NCBI RefSeq assembly: GCF_902635505.1
Contig: NC_045427.1
Span: forward strand, 257,941,922 to 258,005,921
Source: Sarcophilus harrisii
Lineage: Eukaryota; Chordata; Mammalia; Dasyuromorphia; Dasyuridae
Direction of reading: 5' to 3'
Length of the DNA stretch: 64,000 bases
Below the pieces are notes generated by a model, which saw nothing but the letters and a program-made list of their open reading frames with translations, made no database searches and was not told the origin of the DNA. The translations under genes and the position numbers were made by a program. Below, piece after piece: positions 52,747 to 61,830 of the stretch (positions are counted from its first letter, which is position 1; the number at the start of each line of letters is the position of its first letter).

Positions 52747-53189
52747 CTCCAGGAGAAGCCAACTATCAATTAGATGGAAAACTTCAAGATCCTGGCATAT
52801 GAGGAACTTGTATTAAAAAAATATTTACGCATAGGAATTTAGAATTGTCATTATTGCTCGATTATGTTTTGATAACACTTTGTGTTTTGTATATCTTAAA
52901 CAAATGTTTTGAAATTTTAAATTATATTCTTGTAAGGAATTATAAAAATATTTGCTAGTTACTAAATATTTCACCAGATCAGCCACTTCTTAATCAGTAC
53001 AGGGTGCACTGTCACTCAAATATACATTCTTCCCAAATGGCCTGCCATAAATAATTATTCTTGGTCTCAAGAAAATCTTATTCTAGGTCTCTGGCTAGCA
53101 AAATTCCTAGAATCCTTTCTCTGAGATCTATTGCCTTGCAAATTTGGAAATGGACATATCTCATCACTTCCAAGTCAGGAGGTTGAGGT
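52747..53189. other. unassigned sequence
   Basis: No feature recognised. Confidence 0.4.
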
Positions 53190-53880
53190 CATCTCTGTGG
53201 TAGGTTAAAATGTAGACTCTTCAGCTTGGCATTTAAAACCTTCTATGTATGGCTCCAGCCTACCTTTCCAGACTTATTTCACACCATTCCTTTTCACACA
53301 TTCTACATTCCAATCTAACTGGCCTATTTGCAGCTCCCTGAATTCCATATTTCATTCTTTCCTCCCTTCCCCCTTCTGCCATCAATGCCTTGAAACAGGC
53401 TGTCCCTGAGGCACCCTATGATGTATTCCTTCCTCAACTCTGCCTTTTAGAATCCTTAGCTTCCTTATAAGTTCAATTCAATTGCCACATCAAATGATAA
53501 ACATTTTTTTTGAGCCCCTTAGTTCTTAAGGGAATCTCCTTATTTCTCAAATTGCCAGTTTTATCAAATTAAATATTGTTTCTTCTCCTCCATCACCATC
53601 ACCACACCTATAACTAAATTATAAGATCCTAAGACAAATTTGTAATTTGTCAGTGTTCCAGGAAACTTTTAAAGACTAAGTTAGGATAACAGCCAACTAT
53701 ACTGGCAAAAGAATTTTCCTCATAGAAATTCCTTACATCCATAAAAATCATAGACAGAAAAAAAAATCTCCTCTGTAAAATATAAGTTTTCTGAGGGCAA
53801 GGACTACCTTCATTTTGTCATTATAGCCAATAATTCCTAGAACATAATAGACACTTGAGTAGGGAGAAAGTCTGTAGAGT
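53190..53880 (+). repeat. L2 LINE, end of ORF2 and 3' UTR
   Basis: TTAAAACCTTCTATGTATGG (..KALH.. end), CTCCAGCCTACCTTTCCAG, CATTCCAATCTAACTGGCCT, ACAGGCTGTCCCTGAGGC, TTAGAATCCTTAGCTTCCTT and CAATTGCCACATCAAATG. From 53775 comes TTTTCTGAGGGCAAGGACTA and AGAACATAATAGACACTTG. The full sense-strand order of the L2 3' region is present, with indels. Confidence 0.8.
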
Positions 53881-54204
53881 TAAAACCACAATGAAAAGGA
53901 AAAGTCCTTTTTGAGAAAGGAAATTCAGTTTAAGTATTTTTGTCTATAATTTAGGAACAAACTGTTAGTCCTTGTTACTGATAAGCAATCCAGGTCCTAT
54001 GCCATATTAATTTTATATTATCTAGATGAGAAGCATCTAGAGAAAAATATACAAAAAACTTTATTTTAATAACACCTAATGCCATAGAATCTTAGTACCA
54101 GGTCCTACAATCAACATACTTAATCATGATACTGAGACCTGAAAGTGATAACAATCTGCTCTGTTAGAAAGAGTTCCCACCTATATGTACAAACTTCAAG
54201 TATT
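53881..54204. other. unassigned sequence
   Basis: Nothing recognised. Confidence 0.4.
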
Positions 54205-54425
54205 GAAGTTATCATAGTCACGGATTTAGAATTGGAAGAAAACTCAAAGGTCATTTAATCAAAGTCCCTTATTCTATATCTGAGGAAACTGAGACCTAAA
54301 GACAGACATGATTTGCCCAAGCTCACAGGGCTAGTAAGTGGCAGAGCTGAGATTTGAACCCTTGCTTGGAGTCAAGCAACTCCAAATCTAGTATGTCATT
54401 CACTAAACCAACATAGAGCTATTGA
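54205..54425 (-). repeat. MIR-type CORE-SINE
   Basis: GGATTTAGAATTGGAAGAAA, ATATCTGAGGAAACTGAG, GATTTGCCCAAGCTCACAGG, GCTAGTAAGTGGCAGAGCTG and GAGATTTGAACCCTTGC: reverse MIR, well preserved. Confidence 0.8.
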
Positions 54426-54454
54426 AGTACTAAAATACCAAACAAAATTAATTA

Positions 54455-54630
54455 AATTAATGATGATGGCTAAATTTAGACATTATTATATGTCAGCTAT
54501 TGAACTAAATATGTTACAATTATTATTTCATTTTACCTCAGAAAATAAAAGCTATTATCACCATTTTACAGATGAGAAAACTGAGGGAAACAGGTATTAA
54601 GTCACTTGCCCTGATTTTCAAACTAATTAA
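54455..54630 (-). repeat. MIR/L2 3'-end fragment
   Basis: TATTATATGTCAGCTATTGA, CCATTTTACAGATGAGAAAA and AGTCACTTGCCCTG. Confidence 0.65.
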
Positions 54631-54911
54631 TTAATAAAAATTTTAAAATAATAATAATGGGAAAAAAAGTTTTTATCCTAGTGATGCAAATCTTTCCTTT
54701 CTTTTCTAGAGCTAGACACTTTCAGAACCTTCTCCTTAATAAATCATAAAAAGTAGTGAGTGCTCTCCATTAACTTTGGGTCACTGTAGGAAAACTTTCA
54801 TTCTAGAAATTCAAATTGTTTTAAAATAGGTCAGTTATCATAGCAATACAATTAGACCTTAAATGTTCTAATTTATTACCACAATGCCTTAATGAAGTAT
54901 TTTTGATCAGG

Positions 54912-55025
54912 GATTCTTAACCTTTTTTGGATTGTAGACAACTTTGGAAGTCCATAGAGCCAATGCACCCCTTTGTAGGATAATGTTTTTAAATGAATCA
55001 AATAAAATACATTACAATTAATTAT
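54912..55025 (-). mobile_element. Small palindromic-ended DNA transposon, half copy
   Basis: GATTCTTAACCTTTTTTGG, GACAACTTTGGAAGTCCATA, AATGTTTTTAAATGAATC and AAATAAAATACATTAC. Same family as 58755-59330, 60070-60172 and 61000-61172. I cannot name it; it is MER-like and non-autonomous. Confidence 0.65.
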
Positions 55026-55064
55026 GATTAGATGAATGCTTAAAGATCAAATAATGCTATTAAG

Positions 55065-55145
55065 AACCTCTTAGATACCAAGCATTTGGTAAGATAAATA
55101 GACAAAAGTGGTATGGCTCTTGCTCTCAAGAATTTTATATTCTAA
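55065..55145 (-). repeat. L2 3'-end fragment
   Basis: TACCAAGCATTTGGTAAG, GGCTCTTGCTCTCAAGAATT and TTATATTCTAAAAGGGAG: antisense L2 end. Confidence 0.6.
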
Positions 55146-55239
55146 AAGGGAGACTTTCTCCAGAAAGAAACAAATTGACTTTCTCAGTTGACCAAATAGA
55201 AACTATAAAAAGAGCAAAGCAAAGTTAAGCAAATTAAAT

Positions 55240-55435
55240 AGAAAGGAGTATTTTGCAAATACTATCTCATTTCACCCTCACAACAACCCTGGAACATACA
55301 TGCTATTATTATCTTCATTTTACAAATAAGGAAATAGAGGAAGGCTTTACCTTATTTGCCCAGAATCATAAAGCTACTAAGAGTCTGAGACTGGATTTTA
55401 ATTTAGAGCTGCCTGACTCCATGATCAGCATTCTA
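55240..55435 (-). repeat. MIR-type CORE-SINE
   Basis: ACTATCTCATTTCACCCTCA, CAACAACCCTGGAACATAC, TTACAAATAAGGAAATAG, TTGCCCAGAATCATAAAGC and AGAGCTGCCTGACTCC: reverse MIR. Confidence 0.75.
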
Positions 55436-55722
55436 AAAACACGATTTAAGTCTGTATACCTGGAAACCTAACTACCATTTCCACATTTTCAAATTCTTAA
55501 TTTATTGCTTTTAAATCTAAGTCCTTTAAATGGACTTTCTAATATGTAAAGTTTAAATTTTTATTAGAAACTTTTCTGAAAATTGTATACCTGCTATATA
55601 TGTGCTCAATATTCATAAAACTATTCTACCTGAAAGGTGGGGAAAAAAATCAATAATATTGCTCTAATAGTTGAGTGACTCACAAGAAAATTTGCCATAT
55701 ACAATTGTATCTACCATAAAAA
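55436..55722 (+). repeat. Direct duplication, copy 1 (~290 bp, non-TE)
   Basis: Shares an ordered series of words with 56288-56586: TAAGTCT.TGTAT, AACCTAACTA, TTTTAAATCTAAG, ACTTTTCTGAAAA.TGTATACCT, ATATGTGCTCAATATTCATA, AAACTA.., AATAATATTGCT. No known repeat family recognised in it. Roughly four-fifths of bases agree by eye. Confidence 0.8.
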
Positions 55723-55734
55723 CTATAAATGTCT

Positions 55735-56060
55735 GGTATGGAATTTGAGCTCACATCTTCCTGACTCCATGTCTAATGCTCTGTCCATTGTGCCAACATG
55801 TTGCTATTTATTATCTAACTTTGTTTTTGTTCAGTAGTCTTTGACTCTAATGTGATACAAAATAACAGTGCTGTCCATGGGGTTTTCTTGGGAAATATAC
55901 TGGAGTGGTTTCTCATTTCCTTTTCCAGTCATTCCTTTTGTCAAGTAATCAAAGCTTAAATGACTTGTCCAGAATCATACATCTAGAACATGTCTGAAGC
56001 TGGATTTCAATTCAGGTTCCTAGTCCATCATTTTGCCCACTGAGCCACCAGCTGCCTCAA
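55735..56060 (-). repeat. WALLSI-type SINE (55825-56060) and a SINE end (55735-55805)
   Basis: 55825-56060: GTTCAGTAGTCTTTGACTC, GGGGTTTTCTTGGGAAATAT, ACTGGAGTGGTTTCTCATTT, TTGCCCACTGAGCCACCAGC, TGCCTC: whole reverse SINE. 55735-55805: TCTTCCTGACTCCATGTCTA, TCTGTCCATTGTGCCAACAT: reverse head of another copy. Confidence 0.8.
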
Positions 56061-56101
56061 AATAATTTTCAAAGCAAGCTTCTATTCCCCCAAATTCCCA
56101 T

Positions 56102-56198
56102 TCAAAAATCCATTTAATATGTCATATTTGGATAGAGAATATATCAGATGTTAAGCTAATTAGAGCACCTTGATCTTAGACAAAAGGCCAAGAACCAT
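56102..56198 (-). pseudogene. U2 snRNA pseudogene
   Basis: Plus strand CTTGATCTTAGACAAAAGGC (56169-56188) is the reverse complement of U2 GCC-TTTTGGCTAAGATCAAG with one change. It continues CAAGAACCAT (5' end of U2), and on the other side ATATATCAGATGTTAAGC (branch-site-pairing and Sm-proximal order), GATAGAGAATA, then CAAAAATCCATTTAATAT, which matches U2 CAAAAATCCATTTAATATAT. So nt ~1 to ~97 of U2 are present; stem loops III/IV are absent. A truncated U2 of this form fits L1-driven retroposition. Not a functional gene: several substitutions and missing snRNP-binding stems. Confidence 0.9.
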
Positions 56199-56287
56199 TG
56201 TACAAGGTTTAGTTCAAATGAACTGGCTAAACAATGTTCTCCTATGTTATATCTGATTTAGAGAAGTTGCTAAAGGGAGGTAATTTT

Positions 56288-56586
56288 TTTAAAAATGATA
56301 TGTAAGTCTATGTATTTGGTAACCTAACTATTATTTCCATATTAAAACATTCTATGAATTTCTTGTTTTAAAATCTAAGGCAAGTTCTTTAACATATCTT
56401 TGATATGTAGAGTTCAAATTTTGGTTAAGAACTTTTCTGAAAACTGTATACCTCCTGTATATGTGCTCAATATTCATAAAACTACCCCATTCTAAAAAGT
56501 GGGTGTAAGAATAAATAATATTGCTTCAAGAGCTGGGTAAGCCCAGAAAAATCTGCTTTGCACAAATACATCTGCCACAAATAACC
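56288..56586 (+). repeat. Direct duplication, copy 2 (~299 bp)
   Basis: See copy 1 at 55436-55722. The start (TATGTAAGTCTATGTATTTG) and end (ACAAATACATCTGCCACAAA) align with copy 1 (TTTAAGTCTGTATACCTGG; ACAATTGTATCTACCATAAA). Confidence 0.8.
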
Positions 56587-56589
56587 GTT

Positions 56590-57130
56590 CTCTCTGTGCA
56601 ATTGCAGTAAAAGAGGCATTCTCAGTGAATATGAGGTTAAGGTTTGTTTTCTTTAGTATCATGACTATTATCCATGGATACCTTTTCTTTCAATGGTCTT
56701 AAATAGGAAACAGTTGAAAGACTAGGTGAAAAATAAACTTACATAGGCAATGTTTAAAAAGGTGTTTCTAGTAAATGGTCAAACTTGCTAGGCTCTTAGA
56801 TCTTCATTTATTTGCTCCATCTGGAAGTGCAGGGTTTTGTGCTGCCATAAAGTAATTCTCCTTTTCCATCAATAATCTTTCATTTCAAGCATGGCCAGTT
56901 TGCATTATGAGTATGAGGACTAAGACCCATCCCTTTGGGTAGCTAGCAGTTTCAGCCAGGGTAGAGTAGAGCTGCCTCCATAGTCAAAAGAAATGATATT
57001 TCAGGGAGCCGCTTGTTTTGAAACAAAGAGTTCCCTCCCAGCACACCTCTACATTTTTGCTTCTTAATCTTTAGCAAAGATTATTTAGCTTTTAAATGTT
57101 ATGACCAGCAGTCTCATTCTCTTAACCTTT
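56590..57130. other. Repeat-free stretch, candidate conserved non-coding sequence
   Basis: No repeat seen for 540 bp directly after the duplication. Contains TGCTGCCATAAAGTAATTCT (56842-56861) and GCAGTTTCAGCCAGGG. No credible frame. Function inferred only. Confidence 0.25.
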
Positions 57131-57274
57131 AGACACCAATAGCTCCCAGTCACTCAGATATCTCATCTTTGTCTTGCCTTCTGATTATGCTTCTTCTCAA
57201 TTCTTCCTGAGCACTGCCTCATTTATTCTTGGCAAAATCATTCTCTCTCATCTCAACAAAATAAATTTCCCTCC

Positions 57275-57469
57275 TGGTGGTACGATGAATAGAGACCCGG
57301 ACCTAGAGTTAGGAAGATGAGTTCAAATCTTGACTCGGGGACAAGACAAATTCTGAAGCCTTAGTTCCCATATCCATAAAATGGAGACAATAATAGTATT
57401 TACTCCATAAGGTTGTTGTGGGAATCAAATATAACGTGTAAAATACTTTATAAATTGTTAAATGATGTG
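57275..57469 (+). repeat. Mar1 CORE-SINE, left part
   Basis: TGGTGGTACGATGAATAGAG, GATGAGTTCAAATCTTGACT, CATAAAATGGAGACAATAAT and AAGGTTGTTGTGGGAATCAA. Interrupted at 57470. The tail resumes at 57709 (ATATCTAAACATTAGTTATT). Confidence 0.8.
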
Positions 57470-57708
57470 TTGTTATTGCTCAATTGTTTTCACTCATGTC
57501 TAATTCTTCATGGCCCCTTTTGGAGTTTTCCTGGAAAAGATACAGGAATACGTTTCCATTTCCTTCTCTACCTCATTTTACAGATGAGGAAACTGAGTCA
57601 AATTGTTAAATGCCAAGCTAACACATGTCTAAGGCAGATTTAAACCCAGGGAGATGAATCTTCCTGACTCTAGATCCCGTACTTTATCCACTGTGTCACT
57701 TAGCTGTC
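57470..57708 (-). mobile_element. WALLSI-type SINE nested in Mar1
   Basis: TTGTTATTGCTCAATTG, CTCATGTCTAATTCTTCATG, TTGGAGTTTTCCTGGAAAAG, CAGATGAGGAAACTGAGTCA, CTTTATCCACTGTGTCACTT and AGCTGTC: full reverse element. Confidence 0.85.
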
Positions 57709-57959
57709 AAAACAATATCTAAACATTAGTTATTAATTACTGTCATTTGTTTTGCCTCAGAGAGCACATGGCATTGCTAAAGCTTTTTTGTTTTGTTTTG
57801 TTTTCTTGAATTTTTTTATTTGTTTTATTTGTTTTTTGAGGAAGAGTGGGGATTGTGTTACATTTGTACATTTCCTTAACTAGTAAGAGCTGCCTGGTAC
57901 TTGAGTCAATTAGGAATCATATTTTATCTTGGGTGAGATCCCAAAATATTGATAATGCC
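57709..57959. other. Mar1 tail (to ~57755), then unassigned with TTTTG tract
   Basis: 57709-57755 finishes the split Mar1. A TTTTG/TTTG tract lies at 57785-57840. The rest is unassigned. Confidence 0.5.
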
Positions 57960-57973
57960 ATCCATACACTTTT

Positions 57974-58629
57974 TTTTTGCAATTTATTTTTTTATTTTTT
58001 ATTATAACTTTTTATTGACAGAACCCATGCCTGGGTAATTTTTTTTACAATATTATCCTTTGCACTCACTTCACTTCTGTTCTGACTTTTCCCCTCCCTC
58101 CCTTCACCCCCTCCCCCAGATGGCAAACAGTCCTATACATGTTAAATATTTCACAGTATATCTTAGATACAATATATGTGTGCAGAACCAAACAGTTCTC
58201 TTGTTGCACAGGAAGAATTGGATTCAGAAGGTAAAAATAACCTGGGAAGAAAAACAAAAATGCAAACAGTTTACATTCATTTCCCAGTGTTCTTTCTTTG
58301 AGTGTAGCTGCTTCTGTCCATCCTTGATCAATTGAAATTGAGTTAGATCTCCTTGTCAAAGAAATCCACTTCCATCAGAATCCATCCTCATACAGTACCG
58401 TTGTTGAGGTATATAATGATTTCCTGGTTCTGCTCATTTCACTTAGCATCAGTTCATGTAAGTCTCACCAAGACTCTCTGTATTCATCCTGCTGGTCATT
58501 TCTTACAGAACAATAAAATTCCATAACATTCATATACCACAATTTACCTAACCATTCTCCAGTTGATGGGCATCCATTCATTTATTTTCCAGTTTCTAGC
58601 CACTACAAACAGAGCTGCCACAAACATTT
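57974..58629 (-). mobile_element. 5'-truncated L1 with 14-bp TSD
   Basis: Same 3' UTR as 3723-5093 (GTTGCACAGGAAGAATTGGA, AAGGTAAAAATAACCTGGGA), then the end of ORF2 near 58390-58620 (reverse of MFVAALFVVARNWK..). The flanks ATCCATACACTTTT at 57960-57973 and ATCCATACACTTT(T) from 58630 agree (14 bases, the last in a T-run). The 91-97 codon frames here lie in the 3' UTR and are not genes. Confidence 0.93.
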
Positions 58630-58754
58630 ATCCATACACTTTTAAAAGAATTCTTTCTTATCCTTGATTGGTATAAAATTTGCTATTTTATTTTAAAAAG
58701 GATAAGCATATCTTCTGCCAGAGAAATAATTCCTTATAAGAGAATTTTCTTAAT

Positions 58755-58889
58755 CTAAAATAAGTATTCTTAACCTGAGGTCCACAAACTTGAGTTTTAA
58801 AAAAATATTTTGATTCATGTATTTCAATATAATTAGTTTCTTTTATAAGACTTTGTATTTGGTTTTACACATTTTAAAAACATTGTTCT
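58755..58889 (+). mobile_element. Small DNA transposon, left half (split by L1)
   Basis: ATTCTTAACCTGAGGTCCAC, AATATTTTGATTCATG, TATTTCAATATAATTAG and TTTACACATTTTAAAAACAT. Resumes at 59246 after the L1. Confidence 0.7.
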
Positions 58890-59230
58890 TTTCTTTCTTT
58901 TTTTATTAAAGCTTTTTATTTTCAAAATATATGCATGGATAATTTTTCAATATTTTCCCTTGCAAAACCTTGTGTTCCAAATTTCTCCCCTTCTCCCTGT
59001 CCCCTCCCCTAGATGGCAAATAATCCTATATTCATATTTATAGATGGTTCTCTTCATCACAAGATCACTGGAATTGGCCTCAAATATCTCATTGTTGAAA
59101 AGAGCCACAAACATCAGAATTGATCATTGTATAATCTTGTTGTCAACATGTTCAATGATCTCCTGGTCATTTCACTCAGCATCACTTCATGTAAGTCTCT
59201 CCAGGCCTCTCTGAAATCATCTTGCTGATC
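58890..59230 (-). mobile_element. L1 3'-end insertion with 15-bp TSD (1 mismatch)
   Basis: TATTAAAGCTTTTTATTTTC, ATGCATGGATAATTTTTCAA, TTGCAAAACCTTGTGTTCC, CCCCTAGATGGCAAATAATC, then the ORF2 end reversed (CATTTCACTCAGCATCACTT). The flanks TAAAAACATTGTTCT (58875-58889) and TAAAAATATTGTTCT (59231-59245) differ at one base. An internal jump near 59030 removes part of the 3' UTR. Confidence 0.88.
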
Positions 59231-59245
59231 TAAAAATATTGTTCT

Positions 59246-59330
59246 GAGAAAGGGTCTATAAGGTTCATCAAAATAACAAAGGCGTCCACCACACAAAAAA
59301 AGTTTAACAGACCACAGTCTGTGATAAAAT
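59246..59330 (+). mobile_element. Small DNA transposon, right half
   Basis: GAGAAAGGGTCTATAAGGTT, CAAAGGCGTCCACCACAC and AAAAAAGTTTAACAGACC: the mirrored end of the element begun at 58755. Confidence 0.65.
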
Positions 59331-59734
59331 ATAGAACTATGTTCCAAAGTATGTCATGTTGATTTCAGTAGTTGAAAGAAGAGGGTACAAAAAAGACATA
59401 AAGAAATTTCTGACCGTTTTTTCTAGTCCTTCATCATGCATTTATATGCACACATATACATCATCATCATTCATCATCATGCATTTATTTGTACACATAC
59501 AAATATACACACATACACACACACACACACAAACACACCCATCCATCTTCTTCTTGGTTAGATTTGGTTAGAAATGTCACTAAAAATGCCATAACAGTGG
59601 TCACTTTGGATATATTCCTTACTTCTTAGATGATTTAGAAAAATACAAATAGTGTTAACAACTAAGTTGCCCTACATTATTATCATATGGTGTCTTTTCT
59701 ATTTATCACCCATATGACTTTGGATGAATTGCCC
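59331..59734. other. unassigned, with simple repeats
   Basis: (ATC)n-like at 59458-59482 and (AC)n at 59512-59530. The 71-codon frame at 59356 spans them. Confidence 0.5.
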
Positions 59735-59935
59735 ACTCACTCAACAATGTTAGTAAATCCCTACTTTATGCTAAACTCTATGCTAGGGACTCAGGGTAAA
59801 ATTATAAAAGTATGATAATCCCAGTCCTCAAAAGACTTGTATTCTGTTGTGGAAGGTAGAAGCAGGGAAGAGATGTCAGGAAGAGGAATGTCTCTCTAAG
59901 CTCCCTTTTCAGCTCTAAATCTGTGATTCTATAAA
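59735..59935. repeat. L2 3' end (minus), then a CR1/SINE-like tail (plus)
   Basis: 59735-59870: CTCACTCAACAATGTTAGTA, TATGCTAGGGACTCAGGG and AAGACTTGTATTCTGTTG (antisense L2). 59885-59935: CTAAGCTCCCTTTTCAGCTC, TAAATCTGTGATTCTATA (CR1-type tail). Confidence 0.6.
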
Positions 59936-60069
59936 CATTTTATTACACTTTTTGATTTCTGAGTTCTTCTTTTTCCTTAGTTCATTTATCATCCTTCATC
60001 ATTGTTACTTTCTTTGTTTCAAGGAAGAATCTGTAATGACTATGATTACTTATACAAATTGTGATCTTA

Positions 60070-60172
60070 AAACAAAGGTTAGGGGTCTGTGGATTTGGTT
60101 GGTAAAAACAATTATATTTTTATTTCAGTATAATTGGTTTCCTTTGTAATTCTATGTATTTTATTACAGTGT
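60070..60172 (+). mobile_element. Small DNA transposon, half copy
   Basis: AGGTTAGGGGTCTGTGGATT, TTATTTCAGTATAATTGG, TTTCCTTTGTAATTCTATG: same family and orientation as 58755. Confidence 0.65.
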
Positions 60173-60234
60173 TCCAAACTATGTGGAATAAAGCATCTCT
60201 ATAAAGAAGAAGGGGAAAAAAAGCTTACAAATAA

Positions 60235-60480
60235 CCACTTGTTAAAGATATACTGTGTGCCAGGCATTGTATTAAGTGTTTTGCAAAAGTTATCTCTTTT
60301 GATCCTCTCAATAACCCTGGGAGATAGGTATAGCCATTATCTTCAAGGAAATTGAGGAGGGCAGAGGTTAAATGGCTCATCTAGTGTCACACTGAATCTG
60401 AGGCCAGATGTGTATTCAAGTCTTCCTGATGCTGCCTGAGCTACCACTTTTATCTACAGCACTACTTTTTCACTGTCTGA
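60235..60480 (-). repeat. MIR/L2-type element
   Basis: ATACTGTGTGCCAGGCATTG, TCCTCTCAATAACCCTGGGA, GATAGGTATAG, ATGGCTCATCTAGTGTCAC and TCTTCCTGATGCTGCC: reverse complement of MIR with its L2-like end. Confidence 0.75.
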
Positions 60481-60999
60481 ATTAGAGTACTTTTGGACTG
60501 TCTTTTCTCAAATATTATACCAAAAAAGAAACCATGATCAGCAAGGACTAAAAAGATGAGATAAATAAAATTCTTGGATTAATGATATTACTGATTTCAT
60601 ATTGTAGGAAATTGCTATGCCTTTTAAAATGTCTACTATATTAAGTTATGTAGGATTATTTTGGATGTGACTCTTTCTCTGTTTAACCCTCAATTCAAAA
60701 AAATTTATACATTATTAACTAGACTTTAGCTATGATGCTAAATACTTTATAAATGTCTACTCTATGCTCAACCCCCTAATTATATGCTTAAAGAATTTAT
60801 GTAGAATAAGCAAAATGATGGATGTTGTACATATTATATTAGCTGCAAAGGGTATGGGCTATAAAATAATAATATTGCTTTAATATTGGGATTGTAGATT
60901 CTATCTCATTGATTTATAGTAAATGCATTTAAAAGTTTTGGGGTTTTTTTGGTATGAGGGGATTATTTTTTGTTGTTGTTGTCTTGTTTGGGGGTTTTA
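60481..60999. other. unassigned sequence
   Basis: TTG-rich tract near 60970-60990. Otherwise nothing recognised. Confidence 0.4.
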
Positions 61000-61172
61000 G
61001 GCATGGACCATATTGGAAGTTTGTTGTAGCCTATGGACCACTTCACAGAACCATATTTTAAAATGCACAAAATAAAATTTTCAATAAGCATCTATTTAGA
61101 ACTTACTATATGCTAGGCACTGTATTAAAATACATAAGATAACAAAGGAAACCAGCTATATTGAAATGGTTT
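61000..61172 (-). mobile_element. Small DNA transposon containing a 48-bp L2 sliver
   Basis: CATGGACCATATTGGAAG, AGCCTATGGACCACTTCAC, AATGCACAAAATAAAAT, [61079-61126], AAAATACATAAGATAACAAA, GGAAACCAGCTATATTGAAA. The inner 48 bp (CAATAAGCATCTATTTAG..TATGCTAGGCACTGTATT) are an L2 3' end flanked by AAAAT at 61074-61078 and 61127-61131. Confidence 0.7.
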
Positions 61173-61474
61173 AAGGAATACCTATTGATATCCTCTCTCT
61201 TTGAAATAGCTGGCTTTGATTAAAGTGATTTTTATGGACAAGTTCAAGAATTGTAGCCTATAAAAACCCATATTCTTTTGTAGCTTACATTGGCTTCAGC
61301 AACATAGGTTTTAGTAGCTTCTTCCAAGTCATTGGATTATATTTCCATTCAGATTATATTTTAAGAAATTAATAAACACAAGGAAATATCTCCAGAGTTT
61401 TGTCTGAATCCTCTATAAAGGACAAAAAGATATAAACAATCATTATACTGAATGGGAAAAACAAAGGACCAAGG
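61173..61474. other. unassigned sequence
   Basis: No signal recognised. Confidence 0.4.
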
Positions 61475-61610
61475 AATGATTTCAGAGACCTAGTTCCTCA
61501 CTTGAAAGTTGATAAAATGAAGTCCCAACAGGTTAAGTCCTTTGCCCAAGGTCACAGACACAAGAAGTAAGATTTTTTAATGCAGGTCCTTTGGAGAAAA
61601 GGAATGTTCC
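61475..61610 (-). repeat. MIR-like fragment
   Basis: GGTTAAGTCCTTTGCCCAAG, GTCACAGACACAAGAAG and ATGCAGGTCCTTTGG. Confidence 0.55.
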
Positions 61611-61830
61611 CTATACCATATGCACTGTCTCTCTATGGATGATGATAGTGGTGGATTGTGGTCAGCTTCAAACAGATGAGATTGTGTACCCATTGCAGTT
61701 TTCCATCATGTTGCTTGGGGTCCACTATCAGGTATCACCATGCGAATATTCTTGTACATTGAGTTCTGTTTTTTATGCTACGATGGTTTCTGTCATACTT
61801 AGATCCTACTTATATAATAATAACAAAACA

